64,000 nucleotides of DNA from positions 1,289,714,792 to 1,289,778,791 of the forward strand of contig OX336389.2 of NCBI GenBank assembly GCA_946902985.2, in the 5' to 3' direction. Position 1 is the stretch's first letter; the number at the start of each line of letters is the position of its first letter. Below, piece by piece: positions 20,283-31,436 of this stretch. The notes under the pieces were generated by a model. That model did not search any database. It was not told the DNA's origin and saw only the letters and a program-made list of their open reading frames with translations. The DNA is from Meconema thalassinum. Its lineage: Eukaryota > Arthropoda > Insecta > Orthoptera > Tettigoniidae. The position numbers and the translations under genes were made by a program.

Positions 20283-22640
20283 CAGTGATCATCAACCCGC
20301 GGCCCACCGCGTATATTTAAGCGGACCGCAAAACTATTTAGTTTCAATAATCCATATCTGATGGTATTTCGATAGCCACCACAGTGTTATGTTGATGTAC
20401 CAATGATTAAAAAACAAAGAGTTCGGAAGATTGCATCATTTTGTTGATTTTTAAATGTTATACTTCGTAGGCTGTAGTAGGGAATTTTGTAAGCGGCGAA
20501 GGAAGTGTGGCAACCATGTGACTCAAGGCCAGTCAACTGAGACTGCTTTCCAGGGTGCACTAATCAGTATCACCTGATCTCTCCTAGCGAGTGAACGCTT
20601 GCTTATGTTTTTTGAATAAAGGCTATGAGTAGTAACAAACGAAATAGCCAATGAGTACCGAGTGTTCCAAGAAAAGTGGACTGACCTGTACTGTTTCATA
20701 AATATAAAAAATAAACCAGTTTGTTTAATTTGTAATGAATCTGTCTCCGTTATGAAAAAGTAAAATTTAAAGCGGCATTATGACACCAAGCACGTCTCCA
20801 AGATGGACTCAATCCAAGGACAATTTCGAATAAATATGGTACGAGATTTAAGAAAAAATTAGAAAATCAACAATCCTCGTTTACTTGGCAAAACGCTGAT
20901 AGTGAATTAAGTGTTCAAGTTAGCTACATCATTTCTGAACAAATTGCTCAGAAATCAAAGCCATTTACAGGTAGTGAGTTTGTAAAGCAGTGCATGGAAT
21001 CGGCAGCTGAAATTCTATGCCCGAAACCAAAGCATTTGTTTTCAAATATTAGCTTATCTGGAGTTACTGTGGCCAGAAGAATCGAAGAATTAGCTCAGGA
21101 TATTGAAAACACGCTAAAAGACCGTGCTTCAAAGTTGGCTTTTTATTCAGTGGCGCTTGATGAGAGCACTGATATTACAGACTCAGATCAGTTAGCTATT
21201 TTTATCAGAGGAATCGACCAACACTTTTCCATTACCAAAGAAATGGCCGCTCTATTTCCAATGAAAGGCAAAACTAAAGGATGAGATATTTACAAGTCTT
21301 TGACTTCAATTTTAAATTGACTTGGACTAAAGCTGAACAATCTGCCCGGTGTTGTTACTGATGGTGCCCCAGCAATGACAGGAAAACATGAAGGTGCCGT
21401 GTCTCTGATCATAAAAGACGCATGCGAACGTAGGCAATTCATGCAATACCATTGCATTATCCACCAAGAAAGTGTGTGTGCCAAAAGTATCTGTTTCAAG
21501 GATGTGATCAAAGATGTGACTAAAATCGTGAATATCATCAGATCACAAGGATTTAACCATAGGGAATTCCAGACTTTCCTTGGATGCAGAGTATGGTGAT
21601 GTAGCATATTACACAGAGGTTCGCTGGCCCAGTGGGGGAAAGTTTCTTAAAAGGGTTTTGAATATGAAAGAAGAAATCTGTTCATTCATGGAAAATGAAG
21701 GAAAGACAGTTCAACTACCCCAATTAGATGGCTGATTTTGGGTACCTTACGGATATTTCAATGCATCTCAACGATTTGAATATTCGACTGCAAGGTAAGA
21801 ACATCATGCAAGGTTCATAACATTTTTGATCAAGTTGAGGCATTTGAGAAAAAACTTTGTTTGTGGGAGAGCCAACTACTAAAGGGCGACTTCTCACACT
21901 TTCCAACACTGTCGCAATGTGAAGTTCAAAACGAAGGAAAATACAGTGAAGCACTCACTGTTCTACGATCTGTTTTTAGTAAAAGGTTTGAAGATTTCAA
22001 GTTAAGTAAAAAAATGATGAAGCTATTTTGTGGTCCATTTGGTGTGAATGTGGAAGACTATCCAGGAAACATAGTCTACAAATGGAACTTATTGAGTTTC
22101 AGTGTAATAGAGATTTACAGGAGAAATTTAAAATTTTTGGACTTTTGGAGTTTTACTCATTGTATGTTGAAAAAGATCAATTTCCAGCAATCGGATCTGA
22201 TACTCTGTCGACAGAATCCCCTTTTGGCAGCACTTACATCTGTGAGCAGCTATTTTCCAAAATGAAGAATGTGAAGTCAAAATTGAGGAATCGTGTTTCT
22301 GACACGCATTTAGAGAGCGCTCTTTGAATTGCTTCATCCAGCATAAAAGCCAATGTTTACAGATTAGTGAAAGACAAACAGTGTCAGATTTCTCATTGAA
22401 CTAAAAAAAAAACACACACACATTTTAATGTTTTCAATTTAGTTTTGTGTTTTGTAACATATTTTAATATTGATTTCACGATAATTTTAAAACTAAATAA
22501 AAACTTATTGTAAAGAAATATGTTTTTATCTTCCATGTTGAAAGACAATATATAAAGATATATAATAAGATTAATGCAGCCCTCAAGCCCTTCCATAACA
22601 AAAATTTGGCCCTTCATTAAAATAAGGTTGAAGACCACTG
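20283..22640 (+). mobile_element. hAT element 3, 2358 bp, with TIRs and perfect 8-bp TSD
   Basis: The ends are CAGTGATCATCAACC (20283) and the inverse of CAGTGGTCTTCAACC (ending 22640), 2 mismatches in 15. Both flanks are CCATACAC (20275-20282 and 22641-22648). It encloses a nearly full-length but broken transposase of the GTF2IRD2-like hAT group. Confidence 0.93.
20624..22399 (+). pseudogene. hAT transposase with BED finger (GTF2IRD2/ZBED-like), broken
   Basis: The N-terminal part shows E-K-W-T-D-L-Y, C-L-I-C-N-E and H-Y-D-T-K-H, a BED-type zinc finger (C-x2-C, H-x4-H), with a TAA inside at about 20761. The core has A-L-D-E-S-T-D-I (21160s) and V-V-T-D-G-A-P-A-M-T-G (21350s), the two conserved hAT acidic motifs, then Y-H-C-I-I-H-Q-E. 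The C-terminal dimerisation region has G-S-T-Y-I-C-E-Q-L-F-S near 22240, and TGA 22397-22399 ends it. Several stops and frameshifts (about 21282, 21595, 21734) make it non-functional. Nearly every domain is retained in order. Confidence 0.85.
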
Positions 22641-22734
22641 CCATACACCATCAACTTGTTTGCGCAAACACAGTTGTTGCACTAATGGTTTGATCGTGTA
22701 TGGGGGGGGGCTTCATAGCCTCTGCGATGAGGCA

Positions 22735-23275
22735 AGAATCAAATTATGCTGACATGCGTGTGTCTCAATCATGCCTTAAGAAGTCGCACGGTACCATCTA
22801 TCATTCAGTTCGCGTGCCCGTGGGGTGATAAACAGAGTGACACAATACGCACGCTACTTCGACTGGCCATGGTGGATACTTACTGGCTTCGTGGTGTAGC
22901 GTTAACATTCTCGCCCACTCTGCACAAGGTTGCAGGATTGAATCCATTGTTGGCATTTGAGACTGTGCAAATGCGAGCGAGCCGTGTTATTAGATTTACT
23001 GGCATTCTGGCATCCCGGCGTTTCCAAAATCCTTAGTAGATAAAAGGGACCTAACCCGATAACTTTTTTTTAAATGTCTACCGTCAGAAGTACTGTAAGG
23101 CTAATATATTATCTTCACAGCTAGCCTACTTTATGTATTTTGCAATCGCCATAACTCTACTGGGTTTCTCTCGACGAAAGATGCGCTAACATCGATTCCT
23201 TGCTATAGATTCCAATGTCAGTAAATACATAACTCTTGAGATATCGTGTTAGTATAATTTACTCCACTATTCGTA
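22735..23275. repeat. Second copy of the 7.4-8.4 kb repeat, with an S1 SINE inside
   Basis: 22745-22830 and 23190-23275 match the two ends of the repeat described at 7440-8380. Between them, 22880-23050 is an S1-type SINE (GGCTTCGTGGTGTAGCG head, GGATTGAATCC B-box-like, TAAAAGGGACCTAA end). Confidence 0.5.
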
Positions 23276-23345
23276 AGGCCCTGCGTTGATGCGGATATCC
23301 GTGGATAAACCCGTGGATATCCGCATTTTATTCGCCATGCGTATA
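23276..23345. repeat. Short inverted GC-rich motif
   Basis: ATGCGGATATCCGTGGAT is followed by ATCCGTGGATAAACCC and ATATCCGCAT, giving an imperfect hairpin of about 45 bp. Its function is unknown. Confidence 0.4.
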
Positions 23346-23347
23346 TA

Positions 23348-24380
23348 CAGAGCGCCCGAGAATGTTCTCCGCAGTAGCTACGTGCAGCTGCGAGCGGTTG
23401 CGTCATGAGTTTAGTTGCCAGCACTGTGTCCTTGAAAGGGGGACTCCCGCGTGTCGGCTGTAGACTGTCGAATCGTCAGTGTGTACTGCGATAACCGTGC
23501 GAGCATGTATGTCTTCAGTGTGTATTGCGATAAGCGAGCGTCCAGATAGATTATTGGAAGAGTGCAACAGTATACAGGCGGTAATGTTTACTACTGAAGA
23601 GAGAGTTTTTTTTTTGGTGGAATGCGTTTTCCGGGAGGGGGTCGGTTTACAGAAAATGTAAAATTAAGATTTCAGGCACGGTTTCCCAATTCAAAGTGTC
23701 CAAACCGTGATATCGTTCGGGATTTGATAAGTAAATTTCGTGTGACTGGCTCAATTCACGATGTCCCGGGAAAGGCAGACCTACGCTTTTAACAGACGAA
23801 AAACTTTATGAAATCTCCGATATAATGCTGCGGAGTCCAAGTAAATCAACACGAAAATTAGCTCAACAAACATGATTCTCTAAGTCGATGTGTTGATGTC
23901 TGTCTTCGATCACAAGGACAACAATTCCAGCATCTGTTATGAATGGCTGTGGTGAGTATTACCCTTTCACGAATTGATTGCCGGCGATCGAGATGGGATC
24001 TATTCTTTGTTTACCTGTGTCACACGTCAGCCTGCTTCGTTGACAGGTACAGTTGCGCGAGTATGATATGACTCAGATCCAGTACCCTGGTCATCGTTTA
24101 ATAACTGCCCGTGGTGACATGAGCTCCTGAGACGCTTATCAGACGCAATGCTGCTTGTCTTATGTCCAGACCTCATTCTGTCATCACTGTGTCCTCCGCT
24201 GTACCGCGCGGGGCCTCTGCTACAATAATCAACAAACACAAGCGCATTCATGCTCAGCGGCAATCAAATGTTAAATGGGTAATACAAAGTTTACTGTTTG
24301 TTTGTTATGATGCAAGCGGCAGCCGTGCTGCCAACTGTAGCTAGCTCTTGCAGACGCACGTAGGCGCTGCGGAGAACATA
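23348..24380 (+). mobile_element. MLE-1 sister copy with internal deletion and a nested MITE
   Basis: The left TIR and leader match 16782-16990. The coding part (23584-23890) matches the MLE-1 transposase N terminus including the T-rich homopolymer. At about 23887 it jumps from the helix-turn-helix region to the last codons of the gene, losing about 690 bp that includes the catalytic core. The right non-coding end (24283-24379) matches 19218-19326 but the TIR terminus is missing. It is a non-autonomous deletion derivative. Confidence 0.8.
23959..24282. mobile_element. 324-bp insertion with TA duplication (MITE)
   Basis: Absent from the sister element, where GAGTA runs directly into CAAAG. 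Here the insert begins TTACCCTTT and ends (inverse) TTACCCATTT, with TA on both sides (23957-23958 and 24283-24284). It is probably a Tc1/mariner- or pogo-type MITE. Non-coding. Confidence 0.75.
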
Positions 24381-24439
24381 TTTTTCCGTTATGTTTTTTC
24401 ATTTTTAGCCTACTTTCGATTTTTGCAAAAAATGAAAGT

Positions 24440-24860
24440 AGACTTATGAGGTCAACACAGGGCGAAAAATTGTGTGTCTGTCTGTGTGTGTGTGTGAGTG
24501 TGTGTACTCTGAATGTCTGTCCCCCCCCCCCCTATCAATTCGAACACGGTGAAACCGAATTGAACGAAATTTGGTACAGAGGTAGCACTAGCAAAGGGCA
24601 CCTCAGTGTCATACTTTATATCGCCGCCATCTTTACCAAAACAGAATGGCGGCCACTCAAACGTTCAAAACGTAAAATCAAATTACGGCTAAACTAATCA
24701 TCCGATCTCTACCAAATTTGGTGACAACATACCTTTATATAGGACGCATCTCGTTCACTCAACATTCAAGGTCATCGGCCGTGCCATTTCAGGATGGCGG
24801 CCGTGTGAATTATTCAACCATTTTAATCAATAGCTTAAGACCCACCAATTCCGATTATCG
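24440..24860. repeat. Decayed repeat with internal inverted AAATTTGGT motif
   Basis: Holds a TG-rich run (24471-24505), a C run (24522-24531), and the block GAACGAAATTTGGTACAGAG (24564) recurring as CTCTACCAAATTTGGTGACA (24707). ATGGCGGCC repeats occur at 24645 and 24793. Such blocks look like an ancient dispersed element; no protein is visible. Confidence 0.45.
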
Positions 24861-24947
24861 AGCCTAGGGTGGTTTAAGCTATCCTGAAGGTCGTGATCCG
24901 TTATTTATTATAATTTAATATTATAATATTATACTGTATGAGTGAAA

Positions 24948-25268
24948 GCCTCCGTAGCTTAGGCGGCAGCACGCCGGCCTCTCACCGCTGAGTCCGTGGT
25001 TCAAATCCCGGTCACTCCATGTGAGATCTGTGCTGGACAAAACGGAGGCAGACAGGTTTTTCTCCGGGTACTCCGGTTTTCCCTATCAACATTTCATTCC
25101 AGCAACACTCTCCACTATCATTTCATTTGTCATTCATTTAATCATTGCCCCAGAGGAGTGCGTCAGGCCTCGGCAGCCGGCACAGTTCATATCCTCGCCG
25201 CTAGATGGGGGCTTCATTCATTCCATTCCTGACCCGGTCGGACACTGGAAGCAGGTTGTGGATTTTTC
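24948..25268 (+). mobile_element. SINE family S3 with 14-bp TSD
   Basis: The best-preserved S3 copy: tRNA-like head with B box GGTTCAAATCCCGGTCACTC, full body, and a GTGGATTTTT end. ATACTGTATGAGTG flanks both sides (24931-24944 and 25269-25282). Confidence 0.92.
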
Positions 25269-25282
25269 ATACTGTATGAGTG

Positions 25283-27786
25283 GCTTAAAAGAGCTGAGCT
25301 GTCTGTGTCACACGACAAGATGGCAGCTGTCCTCATGTGCCTATCTTATATTTCAATAGTTTTAGTATGTTGTATGTGATATACCCTACTGATACAATAA
25401 TATAAACTTTGTATGAAATTATCTTTAATGAAGATGTACTGCTGTAAAGAAATCGTTTATTTAAAGTCATTATTTGCCAACAGGTTGTATCTAATATGTC
25501 AGTTAAGAACAACATGATGTTAAGGATAGGATTAGCTCTGGGCTAGCGTGTTAGTCTGTCACGCAGTTGGCTGGGGATCGAGTACAGCTACAGTTTACAT
25601 TTTTTTCTTGAATTCTTTTACAAATGATGTGCACGAGCTCTTTCCACAGATACTGAATAAGATGTCATTTAGCTCAAAGGAGAGGCTAATGCATACACTC
25701 GTTTATTAATAAAATCACAGCCCCAGCATCGCACATAAACAGAAGACATTTGGAAAAGGAGAATAGAAGAACTTGATACACGTTGTCATTAACCACAGCC
25801 TTCTTAATGCCTCTGTACGGTGCTGTCCTCTTGTGGGTTATGTGGATAATATTGTTCCAAACTTACCGCTTTGTAAATACCTGGCCTCCTGAAGTATGGC
25901 AATTTTGTAATGCTGGTGGTTCAACTATTAGCCACGATCGCGCTCCGATTACCTTTAAACACTGCCAGCTGGATCGCCTCCCTCTTGGCTACTTTAAACT
26001 GTCTACTCATTCAACACCCTTAGGCCACTGCCATCGTAGTACATTACGATGGCAGTGCATAGGCGTACAACATAAAGATTAATTCACTGATAGGTCGCAG
26101 CACCAACCTACTGTGATCGGCGCGGATTTTTAAAGGGGAAGATACCCAAAACGGAAGATTCTTAACTTTGCAGGCTGACTTAATATAGAGATTAACGGAC
26201 GTGAATGCATTACAATAAGTTAGTAGTTTTGTTATTCAATCATCGTAAAGTATACAACATTGATTTTGACACTTACTGGCTAATTATCAATATAAAAGAA
26301 AACAAACAATACATGGTGGTAGAGGTGATTGTGTTAGGGATGAGGACAAAGAGTCATAAATATACCCATACATTTAGGAGAAAGTAGGCTATATGTTCTT
26401 TGCTGAACATCTTGTTTCATGACAAATTTAAGGTGTTGATTTAAGCTTATATCATTCAAATTATGCCATTAAGCACATTTAACCCTCCGAACTGCAAAGG
26501 GTTGCAATTCTTGCTGTAATAACATTCATTTGAAACATAGCACATGACATACATAGCCTAAGGGAATGACTTTCTCCTCAAATGTCTAAATGTGTTGCTT
26601 TATGCTTTATCAAAATAAAATATAATTGTAATGCCATAAGATTCGGATAACAAACGTGTGGATGCAGATAAAAGTCGTGTCGATGCAGGGCAGATGCGGA
26701 TAACGTTTTGTTCATCCGCGCAGGGCTCTAACTATTGGCTATTTAAAGGGCAAGGCTGTCCTCCATTTCTCTGTCATAAGACTTTGGTTTCTTCAGCGAC
26801 GGGAGATATGACTGAGGAGTTGTCATCACTTCCTTTACCTTATGCACCATTCAACAACGGGTAAGAAAGCTAGTAACTTTTAAGTCAGATATTGTTGACG
26901 GTAAATGGTTTCTTTCACTTTCTTGTAAACTTTTGACTTGAAGACTTAAGACTGTCCCGCCATCGATAAGTAGAATACTGACCATAATATGTAAAGCGAA
27001 CTTACCATTTTTCCAGTTTTCGGAGATTCTTCGAGAATTCATCGGGCCCTTTTCCCCCGACATTGTATAAATATTAATAAACTACAGTCTCCTACCAAAG
27101 TTTAGCTTAACCCAGTTCACACAATATTATGTACTGCCATCACTCACACTTGGATACTAACAGAATGACAACTAAGAAGTTGTGTATCACTGAACTGCTC
27201 ATTTTGCTCATTCAGGAAGTGTTACACGAGTAACTATGGACATACACAATCCAAGCATTTGTCATCAGATTGGTTTTATTCAAAATTTAAAACTTAAACG
27301 GATTTCATAATTTGGTAAGTTTCGCTCTAGTGGGTAATGGAATTTCCTCTCCTAAACACTCTCTGTAGTTACGCCACTGATTGGTGAGGTCTGTCAGCTG
27401 GCCTGCACTGTTTCCTGGACCCTCTGTTGTGGATTGATTGGTGCCATGTCCACTGTCTTGTTCCAGCCACTTGATGGAGGAGGGTGTACTTGATCAACCA
27501 CTCACCATTCCATTCCAGGCAGCAGTAAATTTCTTTGTAGCTACCACTTCTCAAAGTTCAATACGTGATGAATTACGTGGAGCATTCTAAAAGTTAGGTC
27601 AATTAGCTGTTATTGGGTGACACAGATACACCACACTATTTTCAATGTAGTCATCCAGCCTCTGTAAACTACAATGTGAACGTTCTATCAATGATGGCGA
27701 TAGAAATCCGCACATAGGTCCTGAAGTTCATTGAACTCGTCCGTCATTTCCAGTTGTCTGATTTTGTCCGTGCGCGTTAAATCGCG
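25283..27786. other. No gene recognised in 2.5 kb
   Basis: AT-rich sequence with only short open frames lacking recognisable domains. I see no repeat boundaries, TIRs or RNA genes. Confidence 0.5.
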
Positions 27787-28075
27787 TTTAACCGCTGCAG
27801 CAATTCCTATGATCGGCAGTTTGAATCCCGGTGATGACAGCGTCTGCCATGAGTTTGTTTTTCCCTCGTTTTTTCCACACTCGCTCTAGGCAAAAGTCGG
27901 GATGGTGCTCTATGTTAAGTCCCAGGGTACTTACTCCATCCCTGACCATAATGCAGATACACAGATTACTACATTTATCACAGAAACACAGGTTATCAAA
28001 CAAGCTCTACACACACCCAAGTAAAAGTGGCTGATGCCCATGTTGTCCCGAACCCATAAAATGAATCAACAAGAA
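27787..28075 (+). mobile_element. SINE family S4 copy, diverged
   Basis: Contains GTTTGAATCCCGG (B-box region), CTAGGCAAAAGTCGGGATGG, CACAGGTTATCAAACAAGCT, CACACACCCAAGTA and an ATGAATCAACAAGAAC end, in the same order as other S4 copies. Confidence 0.7.
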
Positions 28076-28636
28076 CAAGAACGAAAACGATTGCGACCGA
28101 ACGAGATCATTACGGATAGTTGACTGCCACAAGTACCAACTAAACCATGATCAACCAGCAAAATTCTCATCACTTTCCTCGTCCATTTTGATGGAAATAC
28201 TGTATTTTCTACAACTTCCTCTTTGATCTCCTCACTTTCATTGTAACATTAACGACCGCTAGCTGTGCGAAGAATAGTTGAAGGCTACAGGGGAAGAATA
28301 ATCAGGGTCCACCAAAAGTGAAAAAGATACATTGCCACAAGCAGGTAACAGGTATGCGAGTTAAATGTTACTGACCATGAACGATTAGCTTCCGAGAAAC
28401 ACACTGTTGATGTTTGAGAGTGGTATGAAAGAATGATGAGCGCCCCCTTAAAACAACAATCACCACCACCAGAAGTGAGTTTTTGTTGTAAAATAATATT
28501 TTGTATTTCTCATTAAACGTGTAGCATGAAATGTACAGTAGTTAGTTTAGAATTTCAAGAAGGAAGCAAACATTCTCATTATTAGTGGAATTGATGACAT
28601 TGCTACAGTGTGTGTATTTCTACTCCTTAATATTCC
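28076..28636. other. No gene recognised
   Basis: Short AT-rich spacer, with no supported feature. Confidence 0.4.
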
Positions 28637-28735
28637 CGTTTCCAACGGGGTTGGGGATGAGATGAAAGACCATGTGGTAGGTGGTTTTTACAGTCGGATG
28701 CCCAACCTGACGCTAGTATCATGAGAGGGATTAAT
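28637..28735 (-). repeat. SINE-like repeat S6, inverted copy
   Basis: Inverse of 13045-13165: CCAACGGGGTTGGGGATGAG, then GTGGTAGGTGGTTTTTAC and CATGAGAGGGATTAATAAG. Confidence 0.65.
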
Positions 28736-29429
28736 AAGAAATTAAATTAATGAAGATGGATGAAAGTAGGCAAGCAGATGGAAGGAAGCGGCCGTGGCCC
28801 TGATTATGTGGAGAACAGCCCGAGTTCTTCCTCATAATGGGAGAAAGCATCAGGCAAAATGCCTGGACCAAATAACCACTTTGGAAGGAGCTATTAAACT
28901 GAATATTTGGACTAAAGGAAATGCGGCCTGGTTCTTTAGTTTCACACATGAACATATGATGTTTACTCAATATACATTTTATTAAATTATCTGACTTGTT
29001 AAGTATACAGAAATAGAGAAAAACACTTTGAATTGAAAATGGTAATTATGTTGGCACAACCTGGTGCTATTTTTAAGAGTTCATAAGTCTTCAATATAAC
29101 TTGGTTTTGCACTTTAAAATAAAATATCAATATAACTATTAATATCATTTAAAATGAGGGGAGAGATGACTAAAATAATGTTTAGAATGAAAACACTAAA
29201 CTTTTGCGGTGACTAGACTTTTGGCGCGGCAGGTCGGCCGTAGCTGGAGGTTGCTGGCTGGACGGCGGAACCTTTTGGTATGTAAGTGGCCAGGCGTTGC
29301 GTTGAGGATGTCCAGCATCCATAAGTGATGGCCCAGCTTGGAGCAAGTTTTCTCTTTGGTAATTCAGTTGTACCATTTGTAGAAGGTCACTGAAGCGTAG
29401 TGAACAAGATCCCATCTTGTATAGCGGAA
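28736..29429. other. No gene recognised
   Basis: Only short open frames without known domains precede the palindrome. Confidence 0.4.
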
Positions 29430-29493
29430 CACAATATGATCTAAGTTGACCACCACTGAACCTTTTTTTATCAGGTTCATTATTTATTTGTCA

Positions 29494-29535
<42 letters not shown>

Positions 29536-31424
29536 CATCATCATTTCCTTCATGTCGCATTATTGTGACATATGTTTCTCTGTCTTACCTACTGCGTTCA
29601 TACTTTGTAATTCTGCGTAAATGTTTCGTCAGATGGTGAAACTTTTCACCCCTACTGACACAGTTTTACCATTGGTTGAAGCATAACTTGTTGCTAAGCT
29701 TTGCTTCTCCCATTGGCCCCCTTTATGTTCTGGAGAGGGGATGTTTCTACGACTTATTTTTCTCGGGCGCGTTACTACTTTCCTTTAGAGAAGGTTGCTG
29801 CCTTCCAATTTGAGCCGTTCAGATAGACGGACGTGTGTGCACGTGTCAGGTCTTTGCCCGCACCCAGAAAGCAACTAAGCGTAAGTACGATTCGATCACT
29901 TGACTTATCGGGCATGCTATCATTTTTGAATTTCAGTTTATCCATTTTTTATTTTATTTTTGTGTCTCCTTTGATTCACTTACAATTTCCCTTTCTTATG
30001 ATGATGTGAATTCGATCCATGAACCCAAGTCCCTTCGCCTTTGTTTACGTTAGTTTAGCGAAGCCTCTGTGTTTATTTGTCATCCCTACCTTTCATGTAA
30101 TCGGTTTTATTTTTACTCAAATCTCTCAGGTCTGAAATATATGCTATTTTTCTACGAGGCTTAATTATGCTCTGTATTGCGTCACCACCTGGTTCGGCGT
30201 TCTTTTATGACGACCTCCGGTGGATTGTCGCATCAGAGCCTTGTTTTTATGGATAGAATCGGCGAAGTTACGGAGCTGAGTCTCACGTCTTCAGTCAGAT
30301 CCTCCCTCTGTTTTATTGAAATGTATGTGAGCGATGGTCATCGTGCTAATCACTGTCCATGCGCCGCATTACTTTCTTTGTTTCATCGTATGTCGTTGTG
30401 ATTCGGCATTTCTACCTCTGTGTAAGCCTACATCTTCCTACGAAGCATATTTCTTAGCTGATTGATTTTTTTTATTTCCTGTCCCGGTAATGTCACGTAA
30501 TTTAATGTAATTTTCATTTCCTTTATTTTTATGTGTTAATTTTGTGTTGCTTCCTCTGGCTTCGTTATATTACGTAACTCCGTGTTATCCCCCAACCCCG
30601 TTTCCTACATACGCACTCCTCCAATCCCCACCACTTTCACCCCCTACGCCATGATTTCACAACATCATGAGCGTCTTAGTTCTGTTTTTTTGGCGCGGGG
30701 CATTCTAGTCCAGGTCATCCTCGTAAGTAGAGGTGTTCTCTTATTCGACTCGTCCATACTCTCTATCTTTTTTTTTTTGTATTTTAAATTTTGGTTATCG
30801 AGTCGCGCTTACGGTTTAGTTGCACATTGATTGTAAGTACATTTTAATTAATCTTGTTTCATCTTTGTTTGTGCTTAAGTTCATTTATACACTTTTCTCT
30901 TGATATTATTTTTGTGTACCCCTTTCTTGGGTACCATCTTTAGTCATTAATTTTATTTGTTATTAAGTGATTTTAATACCTATTCAAGTTTACCTTTCAT
31001 TTTGTGTTTAAATTAATCCTTACTCTTATGCGCACCTGTTTTAGTTTACTTTAAATACATTAGTAAGTAGTTCACTTTGGTTTCGTCCTCTTTCATTTGT
31101 AATTTTAAGTTCCCTCATCTCTCGTTCGATTTCGTCGGTCTTGGCTTCGTACTGTAACGCAGTCACGACCTACACGCTTCTGGGTTCTTCGATCAATTAG
31201 ATAAATTTAATTCCGCTTTTGATTTGTTTTAAACAATTCATTCGTTTCCTTTTTTGGAAAGTATCTTTCTTTCGATCCGGAATCTTGGGCCCAGCACGCA
31301 TCGAAAGAGACATCCTTTCCCCGCTCCTTAGCGATCCTGTTTAAGTTGTTGTTTTCGCTTCCACTGTATTCCTCATGTCTCTGCTATTTTGTTTAACGTA
31401 AAAGCACAAGCGGTGCAAATGGTA
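29430..31424 (+). repeat. Left arm of a 4-kb palindrome
   Basis: About 2 kb that is repeated in inverse orientation at 31437-33408. The strand shown is T-rich with scattered GC-rich blocks. A TTA/ATT microsatellite lies near the outer end (29494-29545) and is shorter in the other arm. Open frames inside (such as 30177-30401) occur in both arms simply because the arms are copies; none has a recognised domain. Confidence 0.95.
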
Positions 31425-31436
31425 GCAGAGCGTGGT
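31425..31436. other. 12-bp palindrome spacer
   Basis: GCAGAGCGTGGT is the only unpaired sequence between the arms. The flanking arm ends are GCAAATGGTA and TACCATTTGC. Confidence 0.9.
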
